A stretch of DNA of 36,858 nt from Desulfobacterales bacterium. GTDB lineage: Bacteria > Desulfobacterota > Desulfobacteria > Desulfobacterales > JARGFK01. The notes beneath the pieces were generated by a model. That model worked only from the letters and a program-made list of their open reading frames with translations. It had not been told where the DNA came from and did no database searches. Shown here piece after piece: positions 8,378 to 16,742 of this stretch (positions are counted from its first letter, which is position 1; each line of letters starts with the position of its first letter). The position numbers were made by a program, and so were the translations under genes. The stretch lies in the NCBI GenBank assembly GCA_029211065.1, contig JARGFK010000042.1, positions 1-36,858 on the forward strand, in the 5' to 3' direction.

Positions 8378-10489
8378 TCACTCCTTTTTCAAAGCCGAAC
8401 GCCAACCCAAAGGCAGTTTTTTAAAGCGTCCCCCAAATTCAATAGGATCGCCCTTGTAGCCAAGCTGCTCGAAATCGATATAGTTGGTACGATTAAGCCA
8501 ATCCTGGTTGTCGCCTTCATGGCGGTGAACAAGCTTAAAGTCGATGCCCTGAAAGGCGAGTTTCTTGAAATCCACCTCGCGCTTGTCTTGGTGACATCGC
8601 CCGCACGACCGCTCGGTCGTCAGGCTTGCATGGCACTGGACACAGGATAGAGCGAACTTTTTGGCCACAACCTCGTGGGTCAAGCCCAGATACATCCGGG
8701 TCTTTACCCATTTGTACTGGCCGCTATAGGAAAGCCCGGCAGCCTCCGTGCCATCCGCAAAAGCTTTTTGCCAGTCCAAGTCTTCCCAGTAGCCGCCGGG
8801 GCCAAACAGGTGCGGGACAAGCAGGTAATTGTTCACTGTGTCAGCCGCTTGTATACCGTCCATGACCTTAAATGGATAAATCCTTGATTTGGGATCGTTA
8901 ATATCACCTACAGGCTCGGTGAGTAACGTTACTCCCTTGGTGTTGATCTTGTCCCCCAGAATATGGCGCCTGACCTTGCCGTTGTACCAGGCGTAGGCGG
9001 GTTGTGCACTCTTCTCCCAGGTAATGTCACCATAGCGCCAATTGTAATCCGGTATACCGAACTTATTTTTCTTGACCCTGCGCTGTTTATCCCCGGCGGT
9101 GGACCAATCCCAGAAAGCCTTGGTGGGATTATGCATGGCATATACGGGATTGTGACAGGTCATGCAGGCCAGGTGTTCGGTATGGCGATTGAGATGATGG
9201 TTTAAAAATCCCCCGCCATTGTGCGGAGCGGCGGTATGACAATCCTCGCAGGATCGGCCCCCTTCGGCCACCGGCAGGGTGAGGCTGCGCCCGGTAATCT
9301 TGTGATTACGGGTCTTATGGCATTCATGACACTGGAAGCCGAGGCCGCCCATATGGACGTCACTGGTTGTGGAGTGAAAATCGAGAGAGGGATTGAGCCT
9401 GCCGTGCTTGACCGGATCTTCGCCGCCGCCTGAGAAGTGACACTCGCCGCAGGTCTTTCGGCTGGGCTTACCCACGTTATTGGCTACCTTTATAAGATCC
9501 ACGTTGGCAGCCGGCATACCGGCGCCTTGAGGATCTTTCTTATAAGTCCCCGTGGTGTCGTGGCATATAAGGCAGTCAATTCTGGTTTTGTCGTTGAAGT
9601 CAAAAGAAGCATCCCTCCAGCCGTAGCCGGCATGGCAGTTGGTGCAACGGGGCCAATTGCTGGCGACGTTTATACAGAAATTGTTGATGGTTTTGGTGGC
9701 TTTGCCAAGGTCAATTCGCTTTTCTTCACCCTCGGTGAATGCGGAAGGCCCTTTCCACAACCAGTGGGTACTGGTAAGCATCTCGTTAGCCTGAGCATCA
9801 TGGCAGCGGAGGCACTCCCTGGTCACCTTTGTGGGTTCGGGTTTCCCTGTGAGCTTGATCAACTCGCTGTGGGCCGGAACATTCTTGGCGTGGCAATCGG
9901 TGCAGCCTACTGGTCCCTTATTCCATTCCTTGTGACAGCCCATGCACTGCCGGTGATGAGCGCCCTTGAGTCCGATTCTCCCGGGCAACTCGGGGTTAAA
10001 AGCGGTCTGGTGACATGCGGAACACCGGGTAGCTTCCGGTGCCGCAGAATCCGCCGGTCGGTAATGATGACAGATAGTGCAATCGTTGAGAAGCGCTGCG
10101 TGTTTTTTGTGCATAAACCGAACGGTGCCATAGAGGTTTTCTTCCGCCTTAATGATCGGATTGTTCAGGAGGAAGTAGCTGAATTTTATCTCTTCGAGCT
10201 GCAGCGCTTTAACGCCAAGGCGGGCTCTCCGCTGGGAAAGGGTTTCCCTGAGCACTTCCTTGACGAGGGGAACCACCTCGTCAGATCGATGGACGGCCGC
10301 ACTTTGCCGAGCTTCCCAAGGGCGGGGTGCGGTGGGTGGAGCCACACGAGATGTGGTCGAGACGAAATCATCGATTCGGGTTCTGCTTTTGAATACAGTA
10401 ACGGCAAGGGTCAAATACAGTGCTGCCGCAACCAAAATCACTGTCGCCACTAAAAAACCTATCTTTCTTGGTGTCATCTTCAGGCTCAT
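8378..10489 (-). CDS. Membrane-anchored 13-heme cytochrome c with octaheme tetrathionate reductase-like part
   Basis: 703 aa with 13 CXXCH motifs. An uncleaved anchor (residues about 10-33) is followed by a spacer. A tetraheme block comes first (CTICH, CSACH, CMGCH, CTDCH), resembling class III cytochrome c. Nine more follow: CLRCH, CTNCH, CLICH, CGECH, CHECH, CEDCH, CMTCH, then, after about 200 residues, CVQCH and CGRCH. THWLWKGPSAF after the first of these is like octaheme tetrathionate reductase (OTR) proteins. The start at 10489 overlaps the nrfD-like stop (ATGA), with CAGGAGG ahead. It probably faces the periplasm and takes or gives electrons for the NrfD/Fe-S/cytochrome b membrane module, or is itself a terminal reductase. 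The fusion of a tetraheme module to an OTR-like part is inferred from motif spacing only. Confidence 0.85.
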   Translation of the reverse strand: MSLKMTPRKIGFLVATVILVAAALYLTLAVTVFKSRTRIDDFVSTTSRVAPPTAPRPWEARQSAAVHRSDEVVPLVKEVLRETLSQRRARLGVKALQLEEIKFSYFLLNNPIIKAEENLYGTVRFMHKKHAALLNDCTICHHYRPADSAAPEATRCSACHQTAFNPELPGRIGLKGAHHRQCMGCHKEWNKGPVGCTDCHAKNVPAHSELIKLTGKPEPTKVTRECLRCHDAQANEMLTSTHWLWKGPSAFTEGEEKRIDLGKATKTINNFCINVASNWPRCTNCHAGYGWRDASFDFNDKTRIDCLICHDTTGTYKKDPQGAGMPAANVDLIKVANNVGKPSRKTCGECHFSGGGEDPVKHGRLNPSLDFHSTTSDVHMGGLGFQCHECHKTRNHKITGRSLTLPVAEGGRSCEDCHTAAPHNGGGFLNHHLNRHTEHLACMTCHNPVYAMHNPTKAFWDWSTAGDKQRRVKKNKFGIPDYNWRYGDITWEKSAQPAYAWYNGKVRRHILGDKINTKGVTLLTEPVGDINDPKSRIYPFKVMDGIQAADTVNNYLLVPHLFGPGGYWEDLDWQKAFADGTEAAGLSYSGQYKWVKTRMYLGLTHEVVAKKFALSCVQCHASLTTERSCGRCHQDKREVDFKKLAFQGIDFKLVHRHEGDNQDWLNRTNYIDFEQLGYKGDPIEFGGRFKKLPLGWRSALKKE

Positions 10490-11697
10490 GGAATAACCTC
10501 CTGATCCTGAGGACTGAGCACCGGCAGGTAGGTGACACAAACTAGATAGATAAATATAAGGGCTGAAATAAATCCGGCCGTGATCGCCATTTCACCAATA
10601 GCGGGGAAATAGGACGTTTCAGCATATGGAGGCTGAAAGCCTACCAGAAAAACGTTTACCCGGTTTAGGGCAACCCCTACTATGATGAGGGTGCTGGCAA
10701 TGAAAAGAGTACGTCGGGAATGAAGTAAGCCCGGAGTCAGGAGCATAAACCAGGGGATGATAACCCCCACAAGCATCTCCACTATGAAAGCTTTACTCTG
10801 AACCGTTCCGTCAAGAAGGTAAACATAGGTCCCCCGGACCAACATGTCGCCTATCTTGATACCCATATAGATTCCCAAAAGAAAAATCGTGACTCGGCTA
10901 AGTGGAACCAAGATGTCCATCTCATCTTTCAGCCCCAGGGAGCTTGAGGCCAGGGTGGTTTCAAAAACCACCATGGGGTAGCCCACGGCAATGGCCGAAG
11001 TGAGAAAAAACAAAGGCAGGAGAGGGGTGTACCAAAGGGGATGCAGCTTTGTCGGGGCGATTAACATGAGGGATCCCAGTCCCGACTGGTGCATACAGGA
11101 GAGCACAACCCCGGCAATAATAAAAACCCACATAACCTTGTCCAGTATTCGATCCGCTAACCCCAGTAAACCTTCAAAAACACTATCAAGAATTGATAGT
11201 CGTCCCGGCAGGGAAATCATTCCTTTGAAGTGCTGCACTACAATCGGAATAAATTCAATATACAACACGTGCAGATAAATCATGACGCACATGGCCACTT
11301 CAAAGAGAACCGAGTCCTTCTGCCAGTAGACCGCCGGGTGCCAGATGGCCCAGGAGCGTCCAATATCGACGATAAGGCTCAATGAAACAAAGGTATAACC
11401 CAGCATGGCGGTCAAAAGAGCCGGCCTGGTTACCGCCTCATATTGACGCCGTCCGAAGATGTGTGCCAGGGCGGCGGTGGTAAATCCCCCAGCGGCCAGA
11501 GCTACGCCGGTGGCCACATCGATACCGATCCACAATCCCCAGGGATGCGTGTCATCCAGATTGGTCACAGCCGCCAGGCCACCGATATAGCGGGCGATTA
11601 AAAAAAGAACACCGGTTAGCATGAAGGCCACCATGACAAAGACTCCGGGCGTCCAGAACTTTTCCTCAATCGGTGCAGGTTTTGTATGTGCACTCAT
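10486..11697 (-). CDS. NrfD/HybB-type integral membrane quinone-interacting protein
   Basis: 403 aa, about ten membrane helices, the length of HybB/HmcC-type NrfD proteins. Recognisable segments are HPWGLWIGIDVATGVALAAG near residue 50, SLIVDIGRSWAIWHP and LGIYMGIKIGDMLVRG. These proteins exchange electrons between membrane quinone and a partner Fe-S protein. The start overlaps the upstream Fe-S gene by four bases, and the downstream 13-heme gene overlaps it by four, so the three proteins are tightly coupled. Together with cytochrome b and triheme c they form a membrane module like Hmc, Nhc or Dsr complexes, but no cytoplasmic CCG-domain subunit (HmcF/DsrK type) is present here. Confidence 0.9.
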   Translation of the reverse strand: MSAHTKPAPIEEKFWTPGVFVMVAFMLTGVLFLIARYIGGLAAVTNLDDTHPWGLWIGIDVATGVALAAGGFTTAALAHIFGRRQYEAVTRPALLTAMLGYTFVSLSLIVDIGRSWAIWHPAVYWQKDSVLFEVAMCVMIYLHVLYIEFIPIVVQHFKGMISLPGRLSILDSVFEGLLGLADRILDKVMWVFIIAGVVLSCMHQSGLGSLMLIAPTKLHPLWYTPLLPLFFLTSAIAVGYPMVVFETTLASSSLGLKDEMDILVPLSRVTIFLLGIYMGIKIGDMLVRGTYVYLLDGTVQSKAFIVEMLVGVIIPWFMLLTPGLLHSRRTLFIASTLIIVGVALNRVNVFLVGFQPPYAETSYFPAIGEMAITAGFISALIFIYLVCVTYLPVLSPQDQEVIP

Positions 11698-12629
11698 GAG
11701 TTGTCCTCCATTCTTTCAGGCTCCGGGTTCTCTTTGGTCTGTTTGCGGTTAAAGGTCCACATGCAGCCTCCCAGAATAGCGAACAGACTCAGTGGCGCCC
11801 ACAGATAGCTGAATAACCCCTGTTGGATGCTTTCGGCAAGATGGGGTATAGGACGGGACGGCAGATCCAGAAAACCCAGCTTTTCGAAAGGTTCTCCGGA
11901 AATGTAGAGCCAGGAAGTGCCACCCACTTCGTATTCCCCGTAAAGTCGATTCAGATAGCGGCCCGGATCATTCTTGATCCGCCGGCGGGCGATATCAATG
12001 ATCTGACTGCGCTTGCCGAAGGTAAGCGCCTCAACCGGGCAAATGGCGGCGCAGGCCGGTTTTCCTCCCTCCTTGCTGATCCGGTCATAGCAAAAACTAC
12101 ACTTTCGCACCTCCGGGGTGAGCGGATCATGATAGTCATAGGCGGGGATCTGAAAGGGGCAGGCCACCATACAGTAGCGGCAGCCCATACACTTGGAGAC
12201 GTCGTAGTGGACCGCACCGTTATCCTTTTTTGTCAAGGCCCCCACAATGCAGGCAGATACACAGGCCGGGTCCTGGCAGTGCATGCATTGAACCTTGACA
12301 AAGGTCGGTATCAACAGGTTTCGCTCGTCAAGTTTGCCCGTATAGTGGCGGTTTACCACGGTGTAGGCTGTGGCATTCGGCCTGCGTTTGTGCTCCAGAA
12401 CGCGCGGATCATCAAATGAAATCTGGGGAGCAGGCAGACCATTGACCCGATTGCAGGCTTGCTCGCATTTACGACAACCAACGCACGCGGTAAGGTCCAC
12501 CAGGCATCCGTAAGGGTCTGACGGGGCTTTGGGCTTACGGACGGCCCGGGCTTTTTTCGGCCCGACGGCCAGGGCTCCGCCCACCATGGTACCGGCTATC
12601 CCCAGAAAAAAACGTCTGTTGATATTCAT
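11694..12629 (-). CDS. HmcB/HybA-type Tat-exported Fe-S protein with C-terminal anchor
   Basis: 311 aa. A twin-arginine signal, NINRRFFLGIAGTMVGG, starts the protein. Four [4Fe-4S] motifs follow: CVGCRKCEQACN, CMHCQDPACVSAC, CMGCRYCMVACPF and CSFC...CAAICP. A hydrophobic segment near residues 275-297 (LWAPLSLFAILGGCMWTF) should hold the C-terminus in the membrane, as in HybA and HmcB. It passes electrons between the NrfD-like protein and periplasmic cytochromes. The ATG at 12629 is preferred over a GTG at 12641 because it sits at the Tat n-region and has GGGGA ahead. It overlaps the NrfD gene by four bases. Confidence 0.88.
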   Translation of the reverse strand: MNINRRFFLGIAGTMVGGALAVGPKKARAVRKPKAPSDPYGCLVDLTACVGCRKCEQACNRVNGLPAPQISFDDPRVLEHKRRPNATAYTVVNRHYTGKLDERNLLIPTFVKVQCMHCQDPACVSACIVGALTKKDNGAVHYDVSKCMGCRYCMVACPFQIPAYDYHDPLTPEVRKCSFCYDRISKEGGKPACAAICPVEALTFGKRSQIIDIARRRIKNDPGRYLNRLYGEYEVGGTSWLYISGEPFEKLGFLDLPSRPIPHLAESIQQGLFSYLWAPLSLFAILGGCMWTFNRKQTKENPEPERMEDNS

Positions 12630-12729
12630 CGCCGTCCCCACTTGATGGAAGGATAAAGTGCAATTGGTGTTACCATTGGATTGGCCGCCACAGAAGAACG
12701 ATTACATCGCTTATGGGATGACAGACAAA

Positions 12730-13548
12730 TCATTTCAGCAAACCGCTTGCATTGACGATGCCGTTGACCAAAAGATAGACACAACCGATAATCATGGAAA
12801 ACCCGAAAACATAATATGTGACGCGAAAAGCCACCGGTGCGCTTTTGACCAGATTACTCGCCAGGGTTCCCTGTTTTTCCAGACGCGCCACCCAAGCCGG
12901 TCGTTCATGGCTGACCTTTTCAAGATCAACGCTCCCCTCGAACATGACCAGATCCATCGGAAAGTTGTGTCGCCTGAGATGGCCGATAAAAAAATGTATG
13001 ATGAAGACATGGCCCATGGCCAGGATCGCTTCAATGCGGTGGATCCACAAGAGAACGTTAAGCACCCAACCGGGCATGTAACGGCTGGATGTCACAGGGC
13101 TGTACAGAATCAAGCCGGTTCCGCCAAGAATGCAGATGCCCCAAAAAACAGCCCAGTAGTCGAATTTTTCCCAATACGCCCAGCGGTCAAATCGTGGCGC
13201 TTCTTTCAACCCTAAAATCCAGCCGAGATGCTGAAGCACCTGTCCGATATCTTCCCATCTGGGAAGCAGAGAATCGGGACCATAAACGCTTTTGGGAAAC
13301 CCGCGCCAATCGATTTTGATAAAAACGTAAAATACGTGAACAAAAAACGCCGCCAACATAAAAATGCCGACCAACTTATGGACATTGAGCACTCCGGAAT
13401 AACCTCCGAAAAATGATGCCAGAAAATGTCCCCAATGAGTCTCACCGTACATCCGGCCCAGCCCTGTCGCTGATTGGACAGAGAAACTGAGCATCAGAAC
13501 GAGGTGGAATACGCGCTGAGTGGGAGTAAAACGCTTAATTCGTTTCAT
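12730..13548 (-). CDS. Di-heme cytochrome b membrane subunit
   Basis: 272 aa with about five hydrophobic helices. It opens with FTPTQRVFHLVLMLSFSVQS (H15), then LNVHKLVGIFMLAAFFVHVF (H57, H71) and later WIHRIEAILAMGHVFIIHFF, giving transmembrane histidines suited to two b hemes as in FdnI/PhsC-type cytochromes b. GGGAG lies eight bases ahead of the ATG. The first 14 bases overlap the triheme cytochrome gene, so the two are translationally coupled and probably form one quinol-oxidising unit. An 88-100 base gap separates it from the Fe-S gene downstream. Confidence 0.85.
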   Translation of the reverse strand: MKRIKRFTPTQRVFHLVLMLSFSVQSATGLGRMYGETHWGHFLASFFGGYSGVLNVHKLVGIFMLAAFFVHVFYVFIKIDWRGFPKSVYGPDSLLPRWEDIGQVLQHLGWILGLKEAPRFDRWAYWEKFDYWAVFWGICILGGTGLILYSPVTSSRYMPGWVLNVLLWIHRIEAILAMGHVFIIHFFIGHLRRHNFPMDLVMFEGSVDLEKVSHERPAWVARLEKQGTLASNLVKSAPVAFRVTYYVFGFSMIIGCVYLLVNGIVNASGLLK

Positions 13549-14230
13549 CCTTTTTTCTCCCTATAGATCGAAACTTCCTCAGGTTCCACCGGAAAGTGTC
13601 TGGCAACAATTCTCTTACCCCCCACATAAACGCATGTGGCAAAAAAGCGGCAAAGGTACCCACGGCAATGGCGACCATGGCCCAAAAGACGTAAAAGAGC
13701 AACGGGAAGGCCTTTTGGGTGCTCATGAGAGCCGGACTGGGTTCGTGGACCACATATTTGGCAAAGGAAGCGCTCGCTCCTTCATGGCATTTGGCACAAA
13801 TCTGGGCATACCGCCGCCGGGGGTTCATTGAGGAGTAATAGTGATTGATGCCCGCAATGGGTTCCGGACCATGACACTGGCGGCAGGTGATTTTTGCCCT
13901 AGCATTATGCAGGCTGCGGATCTGCCCGGGATGGCACTTGATGCAGGTGAGACGCTTGTAAAACCTGAGCCCCTGATGAGCGTCGGCCAGGTATTTTCGG
14001 CGGCGAACACGCTCTGCTATAGGAGACAGAGAAATCAATTCCTGGCGGGAGGTCGGCACTTCCACAAAGGGCAGGTTTGCTTGAGGTCTGGCTTCATACC
14101 CCTCATAGTATCGGGGACTCACCTTCTGCTCACGGTAGCGATAACTACGCGAGGTAACTTCTTTCTGTGACCAAACCAACCCGGGAAAAACGATCACAAG
14201 AACGGTGAGGGCAATCAAAAATTTGATCAT
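13535..14230 (-). CDS. Triheme cytochrome c with C-terminal membrane anchor
   Basis: 231 aa. A signal peptide (MIKFLIALTVLVIVFPGLVWS) is followed by an Arg/Tyr-rich stretch, three heme motifs (CIKCH, CRQCH, CAKCH) between residues about 95 and 150, and a C-terminal hydrophobic helix (LFYVFWAMVAIAVGTFAAFL) with a basic end. The start at 14230 is chosen over an in-frame ATG at 14377 because it places the signal peptide at the N-terminus and has GGAG five bases ahead. Position beside cytochrome b suggests it accepts electrons from the b hemes, as DsrJ or NrfH-like subunits do. The 193 bases before it, up to the octaheme gene, contain no separate gene that I can support. Confidence 0.82.
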   Translation of the reverse strand: MIKFLIALTVLVIVFPGLVWSQKEVTSRSYRYREQKVSPRYYEGYEARPQANLPFVEVPTSRQELISLSPIAERVRRRKYLADAHQGLRFYKRLTCIKCHPGQIRSLHNARAKITCRQCHGPEPIAGINHYYSSMNPRRRYAQICAKCHEGASASFAKYVVHEPSPALMSTQKAFPLLFYVFWAMVAIAVGTFAAFLPHAFMWGVRELLPDTFRWNLRKFRSIGRKKDETN

Positions 14231-14423
14231 CTCCACTCCAAATGCCCCGAGACATCGCTTGCCGGACGCCTCATCCTTCACGCTTTCCGATACTCTTTCT
14301 TGCGTCCTCATGGGTTTTTGGGTGCGAAAAAGCAAAGAGAGAACGTTCCTGCCAACCGGAAACTGCTTTGAAATCATGAAAAAGGCCTCATCTTCTTCGA
14401 AAAATTCAAATCTTTCAGAACTG

Positions 14424-15677
14424 CTAACGGACCTGATGAACCTGCAGCAGGCTCTTTTGGGCCATGCCGTCGAAGACTTTTTGCAAGGTCGCGAGATCCG
14501 TGTCTTTGTGCTTATGGCAGGTCTGACACGAGTTGGGAACGGCCGGGTTTTTCAAGGTGTCCTTTGGCAACAAGGTCACAAACGCGTGAGAGTGCGTATC
14601 CCCGGATTCGGCGCTTTTAGCAATTTTGGGCATGTGGCAACCAATGCAATTAGCAAACGAGTGGATGGAATGGGAAGCGTTATTATTAATCACTTTGTGG
14701 CACATCAGACATTGCTGAGAACCAGCCCCTTTGGTCTGGGATTGGGTCGGGGCCACACCCAGTTGATGAACGTAATGGCAGGACGTGCAGGTGACGCCTT
14801 CCCTGGAATGAGCGGACTGCTGCCAGTCGAGATATTGTTGATGGTGCCCTTTAGCAAACTCATTGGCGTAAAAGTTTTTAACATCCCCGGCGGCGAAAGA
14901 GGCGGATTTATAGTACAGCCCCAAGGCCCGGCCGGGCCGATAGTCAACCGGCCATTCGGTATCCGGCATCTTGATCGATTTGCCGCGATTGTGGCAGGAA
15001 CCACAGATCTGGGTTCTGAACCCCGCGGGAAGTTGGGACGGATTAACAATGGTCGAACGTTTATCGAAGACGGCCGTCTCCGGCAAGGCCACATGGTGGG
15101 AACCGGGACCGTGACAGGCCTCGCAGCCGACGCTCGTTTCGGAAAAGGTGTTCTTTTCAAGATCAACTCCCATGGCGTGACAACCGCCGCAATACTTGTT
15201 CCAGGGGCGCTTGTCCCAATCCTCCTCGTGATAACTGACCCAATGCTCTGTTTTGGCGTTGTACTGGATGGGAGCAACATACAGCGTTCCCTTTTTTTCG
15301 ACCAGAAAACTCTGCTTCCACTGTATGCCCATGGTATATTTTATCTCATCGATTTTGGGAATATAGATTTCATTCACCGGCAGCTTTAACTGCGCTTGAT
15401 GTGTCTGCAAATCTGCCCGGATGGTGGCTGGATTGATCTCTGCGATCAGAGCGTCCCGGTTTTTGGTCACATCCGCAAGGGTGCGACTATGGAGAGTCGT
15501 TCTCCACGAGTCGTAGTGCTCCAGATGGCAATACTTGCACTCTCCGGAACCGACATAGGCCTTTGGCTTGGACAAAACCTGTTCAATATCTATCTGGGTC
15601 TCACCGCCGCCGCAGCCAAAAAACTGGGCAAGCAAAAAGGCCGATAACGCAAGTTTGATCAATCCACTTATTTTCAT
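14424..15677 (-). CDS. Octaheme cytochrome c, cytochrome c554 family, probable lipoprotein
   Basis: 417 aa. The N-terminus MKISGLIKLALSAFLLAQFFGC ends in Gly-Cys, so lipidation is likely. Eight heme motifs follow: CKYCH, CGGCH, CEACH, CGSCH, CTSCH, CLMCH, CIGCH and CQTCH. The opening YVGSGECKYCHLEHYDSW is typical of the cytochrome c554/c' family (PF13435 type), which includes electron carriers and relatives of hydroxylamine oxidoreductase. No tyrosine cross-link or CXXCK motif is visible, so I cannot say whether it is catalytic. The ribosome binding site is GGGGAGGAG, six bases ahead. It probably links the molybdoenzyme half of the operon to the membrane half. Confidence 0.85.
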   Translation of the reverse strand: MKISGLIKLALSAFLLAQFFGCGGGETQIDIEQVLSKPKAYVGSGECKYCHLEHYDSWRTTLHSRTLADVTKNRDALIAEINPATIRADLQTHQAQLKLPVNEIYIPKIDEIKYTMGIQWKQSFLVEKKGTLYVAPIQYNAKTEHWVSYHEEDWDKRPWNKYCGGCHAMGVDLEKNTFSETSVGCEACHGPGSHHVALPETAVFDKRSTIVNPSQLPAGFRTQICGSCHNRGKSIKMPDTEWPVDYRPGRALGLYYKSASFAAGDVKNFYANEFAKGHHQQYLDWQQSAHSREGVTCTSCHYVHQLGVAPTQSQTKGAGSQQCLMCHKVINNNASHSIHSFANCIGCHMPKIAKSAESGDTHSHAFVTLLPKDTLKNPAVPNSCQTCHKHKDTDLATLQKVFDGMAQKSLLQVHQVR

Positions 15678-15757
15678 CTTCTCTCCTCCCCTGCAACAGG
15701 AACACATAACGTTTCAGTGAGTTGCTACGAGCCGACCGGCCCGTTTCAATCGTACTA

Positions 15758-16063
15758 TCAGGCATCCCATCCATCATCATCATCATCACCTTCTTCTTTG
15801 TTTTGTGGTACTTTTTTATCTTTCTCGACAGGTACTTTTTTGTTTTCCTTAACAGCTTCTTTTTCGTCTTCCTTTACTGCGTCACTTCTTTTTTCAGCGG
15901 CAGATTGCGTATAGATAAGAACAGGCGTCTCCACAGACAACGCTTTCAGCACTGTTTCGGCAAATGCTTGTCGTTGAATATTTAACGGTGGCACCAGAAA
16001 TTGTAAACAGATAAGGCCCCCGGTTAGAATAACAACCACAAGGGCCCTTTTATTTAGGCACAT
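15758..16063 (-). CDS. Small exported protein with charged, acidic tail (unknown)
   Basis: 101 aa, no family recognised. A hydrophobic N-terminal segment (RALVVVILTGGLICLQFLV) looks like a signal or anchor. The second half is almost only Lys, Glu, Val and Asp and ends GDDDDDGWDA. The start at 16063 is chosen because it follows the TorD-like stop by five bases and has AAAGGA just ahead; an upstream in-frame start at 16099 would lie inside torD. Its place between the chaperone and the octaheme cytochrome suggests a small partner or assembly protein of the periplasmic enzyme. The tail could dock on Lys-rich cytochromes or bind a cation. Function is unknown. Confidence 0.6.
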   Translation of the reverse strand: MCLNKRALVVVILTGGLICLQFLVPPLNIQRQAFAETVLKALSVETPVLIYTQSAAEKRSDAVKEDEKEAVKENKKVPVEKDKKVPQNKEEGDDDDDGWDA

Positions 16064-16068
16064 TTCCT

Positions 16069-16719
16069 TTAACTGTCCTCCTTTATTATTTCTTTGCACT
16101 CAAATTCTATGAATTTTTGAGCCAACTCCGCTACCCCCTTATAAAAATGTGATTCCGTGTCTTGCATGACCTTTTTACAAAAAGCGGGGACCCAGCGAGA
16201 AAGGTGCTCCTCAATAAACTTTCTTTCAATTTGCAAACAATATAGAGCCTTCTCTTTATCTTGATCTTGCCACGCTTTAGCTTCGCTGAGCGCAACCTGT
16301 TGCATAAATTCAAGTTCCACGCTGATATGATCGGGAAGTCCTTTGTATTCGGACTTGTAGTCGAATCCCGCGGATTCGATAAATTTCTTGGCATCTACCG
16401 TTGACTGTCCCCAAAGCTTTCCCCACTGCCCGTCTTCTCGCTCGTGATGAATGGATTCATGGGGTGAAATGTGCTTGCCGGGCCCTAAAAACAACCGGGT
16501 AAATTCGACGGCCAACTCCTCGATCAGATCTTCGTCGGGTTTTTCAAAAAAATCACCTTTAAACTCAATACCCAGCCCAGACAAGACCCCCAAAAATCGG
16601 GGGTCTTTTATCTGATGCAGGAGGTCTGACGATATTTCCTGACCAAAGACCGTGGCCAAAAGTCCATAGACATTTCCTCTGTTATCGGCCACATCTCTGT
16701 TTTCATGTACTTTCGTCAT
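16069..16719 (-). CDS. TorD/DmsD-family molybdoenzyme assembly chaperone
   Basis: 216 aa, all-helical in appearance. The family signature is present as FTRLFLGPGKHISPHESIHH (near residue 73), and the helix LPDHISVELEFMQQVALSEAKAW is also typical. TorD-like proteins bind the Tat signal of their molybdoenzyme and hold it for cofactor insertion before export. The gene directly follows the catalytic subunit, 23 bases after its stop, with GGAGGG eight bases ahead of the ATG, so its client is almost certainly that enzyme. Confidence 0.88.
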   Translation of the reverse strand: MTKVHENRDVADNRGNVYGLLATVFGQEISSDLLHQIKDPRFLGVLSGLGIEFKGDFFEKPDEDLIEELAVEFTRLFLGPGKHISPHESIHHEREDGQWGKLWGQSTVDAKKFIESAGFDYKSEYKGLPDHISVELEFMQQVALSEAKAWQDQDKEKALYCLQIERKFIEEHLSRWVPAFCKKVMQDTESHFYKGVAELAQKFIEFECKEIIKEDS

Positions 16720-16742
16720 CTAACGCTCCCTCCTGTTTTGGC

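Noticed and set aside
9437-10453. Long open frame (338 codons) on the plus strand opposite the 13-heme gene
   Set aside because: Wholly antisense to a gene with 13 heme motifs; its protein has no recognisable features and comes from codon bias of the real gene.
14231-14377. Longer version of the triheme cytochrome starting at 14377
   Set aside because: It would bury the signal peptide 50 residues inside; the start at 14230 has its own ribosome binding site.
14205-15389. Open frame of 394 codons on the plus strand opposite the octaheme gene
   Set aside because: Antisense shadow; the minus strand has eight CXXCH motifs and a clear ribosome binding site.
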